From Bombardia bombarda (Eukaryota; Ascomycota; Sordariomycetes; Sordariales; Lasiosphaeriaceae): DNA of 64,000 nt. Within the stretch, counting starts at the first letter, position 1. Each line of letters begins with the position of its first letter. The stretch spans positions 5,975,001 through 6,039,000 of the forward strand of contig JAULSR010000001.1 of assembly GCA_030512295.1 (NCBI GenBank), in the 5' to 3' direction. This document shows, one piece after another, positions 56,199-64,000 of this stretch. The position numbers and the translations under genes were made by a program. A model generated the notes under the pieces. That model made no database searches, was not told the DNA's origin, and saw nothing but the letters and a program-made list of their open reading frames with translations.

Positions 56199-56975
56199 TA
56201 CGCGGCTCCGTCCCCATCCCCGTCGCCGTCCCGCCCCCGCCCACCGCGATCAAACTACTCCTCCCAGCAGTCGCCCCCGCGCAAATCGCGACGCTCGTCG
56301 ACCACATCCCAGACATCGCAGCTCATGTCGCTGATACCCCAGACCACGTTGCCCGAGACGGCATCGCGCCTGATGGCCGAGCTGGCCAAGCCGGTATCGC
56401 CGCAGGACGACGCGGGCTACATCTACATCTTCTGGCTGACGTCGACCTCGCAGCCGTCGACGCCGCCGGCCGAGGCAGCCCGCTCGCTGCTCTCCCCTCC
56501 CGGCAGCAGCACGCGCGATCGCCCCGCGAATGGGCGGCGGCCGAGCGACGTGCTCGCGTCCTTTGCCTCCCCGACGGATGGCACAACCAGCCGCGGACTG
56601 GGAGATTCAAGCGCGGGCGGCAAGAAGATTCTGCTCAAGATCGGCCGCGCGACCAACGTGCAGCGCCGCCTGAACGAGTGGCAGCGCCAGTGCGGGTACA
56701 ACCTGTCGCTGATCAGGTACTACCCGTACGTGCCGTCGAGCGCGCCGGCTACGGCTGCGGAGGCGGTGCGCAAGGTACCGCATAGCCATAAGGTGGAGAG
56801 GCTGGTGCATCTTGAGCTTACGGGGCTGGGGTTGAGGGTGGCGGATCGGGAGAAGTGCTCGGCGTGTGGCAAGGAGCATCGGGAGTGGTTCGAGGTGGAC
56901 GCGAGCAGGAAGGCGGTGGAGGTTGTGGATGATGTGGTGAGGAGGTGGTCGGATTGGGATGAGGCGCAGGGGTGA
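55581..56975 (+). CDS. T5orf172/DUF1766 (GIY-YIG-like) domain protein with poly-Gly and poly-Gln
   Basis: Single exon, 464 residues from the ATG at 55581 (MPFYANTPESLIERSDS), which gives the family's usual start; the frame is open further upstream without protein character. The N-terminal region has a Cys/His set (C24, C34, then YCFQH near 69-72), a common partner of this domain in fungi and a likely small zinc site. The GIY-YIG-like T5orf172 domain covers about 275-455: GYIYIFWL near the start, KIGRATNVQRRLNEWQRQCG in the middle, HKVERLVHLEL and EWFEV at the end. Yeast-type relative: S. pombe Mug113, upregulated in meiosis, function unknown. Between the domains lie an 11-residue Gly run (about 123-133), a 13-residue Gln run (about 194-206) and Pro/Ser-rich sequence. 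Nuclease activity is not shown for the fungal proteins. Confidence 0.85.
55948..55977 (+). repeat. Trinucleotide repeat GGC x10 (poly-Gly coding)
   Basis: Ten pure GGC codons followed by GGA inside the T5orf172 gene. Confidence 0.95.
56160..56195 (+). repeat. Trinucleotide repeat CAG x12 (poly-Gln coding)
   Basis: Twelve pure CAG codons followed by one CAA inside the T5orf172 gene. Pure CAG tracts are length-unstable by slippage. Confidence 0.95.
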
Positions 56976-57454
56976 GCGGTGGTGGTTGTGGATCTTTGAG
57001 GTTGCCGTTTCTGGGAACTCTGTTGGGGTTTGAGAGTTTTAATGACTTACGAATTGGGCGGTTCTCTGCATATGGAAAGTAGTTAATCATTGGGCATGGG
57101 CATATTCGGGCGTTTTCTTTTCTTTCTGTTGGGATCGTTGGCAATTTACATGGCATTTACTTATCGCTTTCGTATGATGCAGATTAATAATACATTTCCT
57201 ATCATGAAGTACCGACTTCTCCGCGGGATGTGTTGTAATGGAGTCCAACCCTAAAGCAGATCATCAACTTTATTAACCCCCATTCCTCGTTGTGAGTATT
57301 CTGTACCCCTGAACCTATAACCATAAGCCAACCGATACCATGACTCCGATCCCATGCTGTGCCGACGTAAATGTAACTAAAGATACAATCTCAATGAATG
57401 ACCTGCCAGCATATGGCCAGTAATTCCTTCGTAAACAGCCAACCCTTCCTTCTC
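56976..57454. other. Intergenic, convergent 3' ends
   Basis: 479 bases, presumably two 3' UTRs. No gene seen. Confidence 0.55.
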
Positions 57455-57937
57455 TTACACGACTAAAACAGAGTTGAACCCAACAATGCCGTCTCCAAGA
57501 AGCTTCCCCTCCTTCATCATGGACACCCGGCGCCCAATGATGCCATTCTGGCCCACGTCGAGCGAAAGAGATTCGTCCAGGACCATTTGGTGAGCTTTGT
57601 CACTACTGTTTTGCAACGTGAACTGTCGAAACAGGCCGCAGTCTTTGATGGATTTGGTCATGTCTCCGCTTAGACTGTAGCAAGAATGTCAGCTTAATTG
57701 ATCGTCCAGAAACTGCGGGAAGAGGGGCACTTACTGTATAGATACAAGGACCGAGTCGTCGGTGTCCATCACCACGCCCTCCTTTGGGCTGAACCTCGCG
57801 TGTGTTGCTAGTGGACTGCTTGGTGAAGATGGGTTGAGGAAGAGGAGGTTGCCCAGACTTCCTTGAGTCTGGGAGAAGAAGTCGACTCGGGCGCCTACTC
57901 GAGGCGTTGAGGATGGGGATTCTTCTCCGCAGCACAT
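57455..57937 (-). CDS. Small protein of unknown function, two exons
   Basis: Exons 57937-57735 and 57668-57455 join in phase 2 (donor gtaagt, acceptor tctaag), 138 residues. There is no signal peptide and no membrane helix. The N-terminus begins MCCGEE and has a Ser/Pro-rich stretch. The second half alternates hydrophobic and polar residues (GRRVSMMKEGKLLGDGIVGF), suggesting beta structure. I recognise no family. The splice signals are good and both exons read like protein, so I think the gene is real. Confidence 0.65.
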
Positions 57938-58848
57938 TGTCGGTGAGTATTTATAAGAGTATATATGGACAAGACGAGTTGTCTGGGGGTAGCTGTCTTG
58001 CAGATAGACAATAAAATGGAATGGTAAAGAAGAAGGCGACAGCTTTTGAACCAACGAGGAAGATACCAAAACGGGAACAGGGTGGGAAATATATATGGAA
58101 TTTAAATACAGGTGCCTCTACGATCTATACTCAGAGATGTCAAAATCCCTGGCCCGCAGGGTTCTCGTTCTGCATGCATTGTCCGCTACCGACGAGAGCG
58201 CGGGCGGTGGCCCAAGGGGCTGGATCGCTACCCAGCCATCAAGGTGCCATCATGGTGAACTGTCCGTACAACGTGACCAGCCGCAAGCGCGACATCCAGC
58301 ATGTGGCCCGACTGTCCATGTTTGAAGCAAAAAAAAACGAGGCGCAATGCGGCTGGGCCATGTTATTGCTACTGTGTAAGATGTGAAAGGTTCGACAAAG
58401 GTTGAAAGGGGGTCCAATGAAATGGGCCGGAATCGAGCTCAAACTGCCTCTTTGGTAAAACGGTTTTGTTTCCAGTGATGCTTGGCGGCCGTTTGAGCAC
58501 GTCTGTCGGCTGGTTTCGGGACCCGGTGGGGCTCGAAACAGTGGCCCATTGAGCACGTTTGCGCGGGAAAGGCGCGCTATGAAAACCGGTACGTACCGAT
58601 TACAGGGAGTGGGCATGGGCCACCTACCGGTAGCCGGTGATTGAGGACCTTGACGAACGGACCAGCGTGTCGTCAACAGCGACTTCCCATCATCCACGGG
58701 CAGGAGCGAACGCGTCACACACACCGATACTTGGCCCACCTGCCGCAACGCATCTACTACTGTTATTGGTTAACTGGAACTGGTCATTCAGACGAACGGT
58801 GTGAGCACATTTTAATCTAGAAATAGGTAGTCCGACGCTGCCGCCAGA
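57938..58848. other. Intergenic between divergent genes
   Basis: About 0.9 kb. Frames of up to 169 codons on the minus strand show no domain. No RNA gene or repeat seen. Confidence 0.5.
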
Positions 58849-59723
58849 ATGGTCAACCTTGGGAACATCTGGCAGTACCTTGCCGTGCAATCACCACTGC
58901 AGTCTCACTTCAACGCCAGCGAAATGGCCGTCAAGACGTATGCCCTGCCAGAACTGGCATTCCAATACAATGTAAGAATATTCTTTCGATAACTGGCGAT
59001 GATTCTGTGACGCGTCTGCTAGCTAGCTACGAAACGGTGGAACTAACACTACAAACCCCTTACAGGCTCTGGAGCCCTACATCTCGGCCCAGATCATGGA
59101 GCTGCACCACAGCAAGCACCACCAGACCTACGTGACCAACCTCAACAGGGCCCTGGAGTCGCACCACGCCGCCATCCTGGCCAACGACATCGCTGCCCAG
59201 ATCGCCCTGCAGCCCGTCATCAAGTTCAACGGCGGCGGCCACATCAACCACGCTCTCTTCTGGCAGAATCTGGCCCCAGAGAGCGACGAGGGAGCCAAGC
59301 CGGATGCGGCGCCCTCCCTCGTCGCCGAGATCACTAAGCGCTGGGGCAGCGTCGACAAGTTCAAGGAGAACTTCTCCAGTGCTCTGCTCGGCATCCAGGG
59401 CAGCGGCTGGGGATGGCTGGTGAAGGAGGAGGGCGAGGGCGCCGGCGCTTTGCGCATCATCACGACCCAGAACCAGGACCCCGTCTTTAGCGGGGAGGTG
59501 CCTATTATCGGCGTGGACATGTGGGAGCATGCTTACTACCTTCAGGTTTGTTTTTGTCCCCTTTATCATGGTACTGCTCCGATACTGACCAAATCTCTGC
59601 CTGCAGTACCTGAACGGAAAGGCCAGTTATGTTGAGAACATTTGGAATGTCATCAATTGGAAGACTGCTGAGCAGCGCTTCCTGGCTGGCCGTGCCGATG
59701 TTTTGAAGGGATTGGAGCTGTGA
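58849..59723 (+). CDS. Manganese superoxide dismutase (Fe/Mn family)
   Basis: Converts superoxide to hydrogen peroxide and oxygen. Three exons: 58849-58971, 59066-59545 and 59607-59723, in phase 0, 239 residues from the first ATG or 214 from the second in-frame ATG at 58924. Metal ligands are visible in their usual settings: LHHSKHHQTYV, GGGHINHALFW, and DMWEHAYY (Asp and His). GSGWGWLV is also typical. The second start (MAVKTYALPELAFQYNALEPY) matches the start of cytosolic fungal Mn-SODs. The 25 extra residues from the first ATG contain no Arg or Lys, so they do not look like a mitochondrial presequence. The context of both ATGs is acceptable, so the true start is open. A cytosolic location is likely but inferred. 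Confidence 0.93.
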
Positions 59724-60996
59724 TGTGATGCACTCACCCGTGGGATGGATCGGTCTTGAGTAAGGCTGGATCAACCATGTTTATTTGCTTTTGACTGGGC
59801 CGAGCACAGTAGCTTCGCAAATGATGGAATACATTTGTTTTCCTTACTACCTCTCCAGGCCTTGAAAACGAAACTCGTGGCATGTAGGATATGTAGCGAC
59901 GCATGGTTACTCCACCTATTGAGGCGGGAAGTACGGCATAAAGGACCAGGGGTGGATATCTAAAAGGGGGCATTCTTGACCAAAATGGACACCATGGGTT
60001 GGTTTTCTAGAAGAAATCGGCACGATAACCCGGTGTTCGCTAATTCGATGAGAATATCTTACCAAAATAAGTCCTTCAAAGTCCTCCAAAGTGAACATTT
60101 TTCGTCCAACCCGGTTTGCGGATGGATGGATGATTAGTAGCATGGTTCGGTATAATACCAGACCCTACTATTATCGGTCCAGCCCGTTACTTCTAGAAGC
60201 GTCCGCTTTCTCCAAATAAACTAAGCGGATTCCAATAAAGTAGGTACACATTGAAAATAGCTGCTGCATTAGAAGATTTCAGGAATGGCAGTGGATAAAG
60301 AATGGGTACCTATCCAGACCCGACAATCTGCCCATGCAAATGGAAGATGTTTCACGCCTACACGTTCACATTGAGGTTGGTATCATTTTCTGCTTTTGCC
60401 AATCTTTGATATTGCTAGGGTAAATCAGGGGAGCTGCCATATAGTGGCCCCAATTAGTTGAACCGGCGAAAACCCATTTACCCAGACGACGTTTACCGAG
60501 ACTCAGGAGAAAGCAAAGATAGCAATCTAAATTCGGTGCACATATCGCTTGTGGTTAAACTCAATCTTCTGCATTCTACTTAATATGGTGTGAGGAGTAT
60601 GCTGCAATCCTGTGCTGGTGCCCACCGACATCATCAATACAAACAACATCGTCTCCTTCTAGACTTCTAGCTGATGAATTGAAGCACATCCTTTTTCTGG
60701 CCAAGTCTGAACGGAAGACCAAGACCCTTATCTCACTCTCGCGCCCCCGTCGCTGCAACCCAAGGTCTACCTCTCTCGGTCGCATTCACGGCGTCTTGAT
60801 ATTCTAAACCTTTTCCTCTGATAATGTCTTTGGGCGGGCACACTGTCCCTCCATCAGCCACATGAATATAAATACTTCGAGAATGAATCATTCTGTGGAG
60901 ATAACAAACATGAAAACTCAAACAACCAAAGATCTAGCATCAATTCAATCCATTACACCCTCTAGTCTCTGTTCCTAGGCCTCATCACCCCTAACA
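59724..60996. other. Intergenic
   Basis: About 1.3 kb, with no protein-like frame. It contains the promoter of the CVNH gene at its right end. Confidence 0.5.
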
Positions 60997-61599
60997 ATGA
61001 AAGCTTCCCTGACTGCACTCGCCATGTGCCTTGCGACAACGGCACTGGCCGAGAACTTCAGCGGTTCCTGCGATGCTAGTACCATCAAAATCACGGGCAA
61101 GACTCTGCAGGCAAACTGCAAGAATATTGCTGGGACACTGAAGTGCTCCAAGCTCAACCTGAACAACTGTCTGAAAAACACATATGGGTCTCTGCAGGAG
61201 GATCCCACGTCAACTGGGTCTGTATTTAAGCTTTGTATACATTATGCTATCTTGTTCTCCACTGCGAAGTAGTAATACACTAACACGGACTTCCTTTATC
61301 AAGACCTCATTACGGCGATCAGTGCATCAACTGCAGCAATGCGAAGCCGACAGATGGGCTTCTTCTCGGGTACACTCCGACCCTGATACACTGCCAGTGC
61401 AATCCTGGAACAGGAGCTGCTCAAGCAAGCTGGCCAACTACGGTCTTTGACATCAGTCAGTACTGCCTCTATCCCCTATATGAGTTGACTTTACAACAAA
61501 CGAACGTATGACAGCTAACCATATTGAGCAACAGACATGATTGTCGACAACATCAATGGCGTGCTGGAGTGTTATAAGACTGTTGGAACGGCATGCTAA
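60997..61599 (+). CDS. Secreted cyanovirin-N-like (CVNH) lectin-fold protein
   Basis: Three exons: 60997-61217, 61304-61455 and 61535-61599, in phase, 145 residues. A classical signal peptide (MKASLTALAMCLATTALA) is followed by a CVNH domain: FSGSCDASTIKITGKTLQAN, LNLNNCLKNTYGSLQ, and a closing INGVLECYKTVGTAC. Fungal CVNH proteins bind mannose-type glycans and are found secreted or intracellular. A Cys-rich insert between the halves (QCINCSN, IHCQCNPG) is not part of the minimal domain and may add disulfides. AT content around the gene is higher than in the housekeeping genes. It could act in wall or host-surface interaction; this is inference. Confidence 0.85.
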
Positions 61600-62652
61600 G
61601 AAGAGAACTGTGACGTCAAATCATGTGGATGAGCAGCTGCATATCCAACTCAGGGTTCCTGCAGGACAGGCTGCGCTCTGTGCCATATAGGTATTCACTT
61701 AAAGAAAACCGTGAAAGGTACCCAGTCTGTAACAGTATACGTGGAGTTACGGGCAATGGGAATTGACTTCTTCATGAATTGAACCATATCTTTCAAATCT
61801 TTGGTCATAAAGAGTCCCACACACACCAGGGCTGTCGTTTGTAAAGATATCAACGTACACAATTACCAGTTCATATTCGTTTTGATCCGAAGTGCTCCGT
61901 GGCATGGGCTCATTATTATCATACAAGAGAAGGTTCCGGAATCATTTCCATCAGCTCATTGAATAAACCACTGATTTAGCAGCTCATTCACCATCATTTT
62001 TCCAAGCTACCCAGTGAACAATATTATGAGTCAAATGGATTATTACCTGGCAGATAAGGGGGTAGTCAAAGTAAAGAGTTTATGTTGGACATCGATTCGA
62101 GGTTACCTTTGACTGAATGGTACGCTCAAGCTGATTGCAACATGGGAGGCATCTGTGGACCAAAACTCACCTGCCCAGGATTGCGGTATGGTTTGAGTTG
62201 TATTATAAAGGTCGAATTTTCTAGAATCTTAACTTGATGGGTGCTGGATCTCGGCAACTTAAAGCTTAACTCAATGCTCTACAGCCCATCGGATCATGAA
62301 CCCTGAGCTTGCATGTGCTCACCCACAGAACCAGAATACAATATTTATGGAAAAAATACACCATTCTTCCCACCTAACACTTCAATAGAAAATAAAGGAA
62401 AAAATATCTAAGCTGGCCATCCACGACAAACAAACCACGCCACATACAATTTCAAGACCGACCCACACACACATCGACCGTAATATCACCACTGTGACCC
62501 TCGAAGTCCAACCACCAGTACCCCAGTTTGCAGCACGCAAAGCCCACCTCTAACCAATTCCCGCCGCACCAACGGTAGTTTGCCTTGCGACACCCACAAG
62601 CCACGAACTCGCGACCTACACCAAGCATCCTAACCTTCGCGAACCACAACAA
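61600..62652. other. Intergenic, AT-rich
   Basis: About 1.05 kb, AT-rich, with no protein-like frame. Confidence 0.5.
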
Positions 62653-63201
62653 ATGTGCATCCACTACACAAACGTCCGCTGGGCCTGCCAGGGCTGGTCC
62701 AAAAAGCCCTGCAAAAGACCAAGCCCCAACCTCGAGCCCAAACTATACCACTGCCTCCGATACCACACCCACAGGCGACCTCTACGCACATCCCCGCCCT
62801 GCGAGACAACCTTTGACGACACCCAGCCCTTCTACAAGTCCCTCGCCTGCCCGTACCACCACGCCAAGCGGCTCAAGACCCTCGACGCCCACTGGGCCGC
62901 CGAGTGGGAGTGGCTGGACCAAGAAACGCCGAAATGGTCTGCAGTACACAACGACTGGCATCAATTTGTCGTGCTGAACGAGCAACAACAGACACAGAAG
63001 AGGGCCGAGATTATCCAGGGGGGTCTGAAATACGCTAACGAGCATGAAACTGAGTTTTACAAGGGGCTGTTGGTGTGGCAGCTCATCACCATGAAGAATA
63101 TGAGGCGCGAGAGGAAGGTGTGGCAGAAGAGTCTTGGAGATGAGATTGTGGGGGAGAAGAAAAAGTCGCCGGCGCCGGGGACAAGGGGGGGAAATCCATG
63201 A
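62653..63201 (+). CDS. Small unknown protein with N-terminal Cys/His cluster
   Basis: Single exon, 182 residues. The first ~75 residues contain Cys and His in a loose cluster (MCIHYTNVRWACQGWSKKPC, later YHCLRYH, CETTF and CPYHHAKR), which could bind zinc. The second half is a charged alpha-helical stretch (EWEWLDQETPKW, KRAEIIQGG, KNMRRERKVWQKS). There is no signal peptide. The pattern of short proteins with a Cys/His start is common in filamentous fungi, but I know no named family. The ATG is in good context (acaaATG). Confidence 0.65.
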   Translation: MCIHYTNVRWACQGWSKKPCKRPSPNLEPKLYHCLRYHTHRRPLRTSPPCETTFDDTQPFYKSLACPYHHAKRLKTLDAHWAAEWEWLDQETPKWSAVHNDWHQFVVLNEQQQTQKRAEIIQGGLKYANEHETEFYKGLLVWQLITMKNMRRERKVWQKSLGDEIVGEKKKSPAPGTRGGNP

Positions 63202-63485
63202 TCTGGGACACGGACACGGACCGCCCTAGCGGGAGCGGGAGTGGGAGCCGCAGAAGGATGGAGGAGAAGGATGGTCAGGGTAGTGATGCGGATGATACTG
63301 ATGTAGGGAAATGGAAGTAGTAGTGGTGGAGATTTTCAAGTTGTTTCTTGTAAGCCGAGAAGAAAGAACCCGAAAGGCACGGGGGCTTTGCATGGAAGAG
63401 CTCCAGTCCCCTCACTATCCAAACCCGCAGCATATGGCGCTCATCTCCCTCGTTGTCTAAATTTCATGACCTTCAGTTCTAGTCC
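63202..63485. other. Intergenic, convergent 3' ends
   Basis: 284 bases between convergent genes; no gene seen. Confidence 0.5.
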
Positions 63486-64000
63486 TCAGCAGCTTTTATC
63501 TGTCTTTGGGTATCTCTCGAGCAGCGCCTTTGCTGCCGATGCGGCCGTCGCCGCTGCAAAGTTCTGCCACAACTTGTTCTTGTGGCTGTCTGCATAATCA
63601 CAAACTCCCTTGATCACGATGCTGGGCAGTTGGTCCCAGACTCCAGTGCCTTCCATCTCAAAGGCAAGAATGCCATTCTCTTCCGCAATTCTGTCGCGTT
63701 CCAGACCAAACTTCATGAGTTTGTCGCCCGAACCTACACGCCCAACAAATATTGAAGGGGCTTGGGCCGCTTTAGGATCAAGGCCTGACTTAGCAGTCAG
63801 ACGCTCCCGTGGTACAAGGTACTTGGTTTCGCACCCGAGAACCTCACACGATAGTTCTCGAGACTTCTCGCAAACGTAATTCGATGCTTCCTGGTGCTTG
63901 GCGCATGTGCACTGCATTGAGAGCGGGTGATGGTGCCTGTGCTGGTAGCTGGGCTGGAAGAGGATGTCCCGAGTGGGACCGGGATACAGATACTTTCTCC
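63486..64000 (-). CDS. PNP/UDP phosphorylase-domain protein, C-terminal part only
   Basis: The frame is open from the stop at 63486 to the right edge, 171 codons, with no ATG required inside. It shows the C-terminal half of the nucleoside phosphorylase fold in the form known from fungal NLR-type proteins: KYLYPGPTRDILFQPSY near the edge, VPRERL, FVGRVGSGDKLMK, then AFEMEGTGVWD (Glu-Met-Glu of the ribose site) and VIKGVCDYADSHKNK, ending in an Ala-rich helix. The protein stops soon after the domain, so no NACHT, ankyrin or WD part follows it here; the N-terminus lies beyond the window. It could be a stand-alone phosphorylase-like protein or have an N-terminal partner domain. In fungal NLRs this domain is the presumed effector or sensor. 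Confidence 0.82.
   Translation of the reverse strand, partial: RKYLYPGPTRDILFQPSYQHRHHHPLSMQCTCAKHQEASNYVCEKSRELSCEVLGCETKYLVPRERLTAKSGLDPKAAQAPSIFVGRVGSGDKLMKFGLERDRIAEENGILAFEMEGTGVWDQLPSIVIKGVCDYADSHKNKLWQNFAAATAASAAKALLERYPKTDKSC

Noticed and set aside
55784..56785. 333-codon frame overlapping the T5orf172 gene
   Set aside because: An alternate-frame reading of the same GC-rich exon; the true frame has the conserved domain.
1..64000. CRISPR arrays, bacterial-type operons, Shine-Dalgarno sites, replication origins
   Set aside because: The window is eukaryotic nuclear DNA with spliceosomal introns; the tandem repeats seen are short microsatellites without spacers.

Overview
The window is nuclear DNA of a filamentous ascomycete (Pezizomycotina, most likely Sordariomycetes). 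The genes are spaced 0.3-2 kb apart and carry many short introns (about 45-110 nt, GT..AG, often with a CTAAC/CTGAC branch site). Their products have clear fungal homologues: GRR1, an AIM18-type protein, uL13, RPT2, UBC1, LSC1, ELP3, a LaeA-like methyltransferase and a CVNH lectin. An intron-containing elongator tRNA-Met fits the same origin. Gene models were built by hand from splice consensus, reading phase and family motifs. No transcript or database evidence was available.

Layout. 1-3.2 kb: 5' part of a type IIC (Na+/K+-ATPase-like) P-type ATPase on the minus strand, cut by the left edge. 3.2-7.6 kb: intergenic, with an AT-rich coding-like remnant at 5.5-6.4 kb. 7.6-10.3 kb: GRR1-type F-box/LRR protein. 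13.1-15.2 kb: AIM18-like chalcone-isomerase-fold protein converging on a glutaredoxin with two in-frame starts. 17.5-18.8 kb: membrane-anchored UBL-BAG co-chaperone with no upstream ATG. 19.9-21.0 kb: ribosomal protein uL13. 23.7 kb: tRNA-Met. 24.5-28.4 kb: divergent RPT2 and UBC1. 30.1-33.9 kb: divergent LSC1 and ELP3. 33.9-40.3 kb: gene-poor, with an unresolved coding-like tract at 36.2-37.4 kb. 40.3-49.0 kb: an accessory-looking block, all on the minus strand: LaeA-like methyltransferase, orphan fragment, sulfotransferase-like protein lacking its P-loop, and a 1,220-residue alpha/beta-hydrolase-like/ankyrin/CorA-like membrane protein. 50.3-54.0 kb: unknown membrane protein and a neutral amino-acid transporter. 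55.6-57.0 kb: T5orf172/DUF1766 (GIY-YIG-like) protein with Gly and Gln homopolymers. 57.5-63.2 kb: small unknown protein, Mn-superoxide dismutase, secreted CVNH protein, small unknown protein. 63.5 kb to right edge: C-terminal part of a PNP/UDP phosphorylase-domain protein.

Functional themes. Four genes in the first 28 kb serve protein quality control or ubiquitin (GRR1 in SCF ligases, BAG co-chaperone, RPT2 in the 19S proteasome, UBC1 as E2). Several others are mitochondrial or redox genes (AIM18-like, glutaredoxin, LSC1, Mn-SOD). The most unusual object is the hydrolase-like/ankyrin/CorA-like protein. It has lost the hydrolase nucleophile and the CorA GMN signature, so it looks like a signalling or membrane-effector protein rather than an enzyme or Mg2+ channel.
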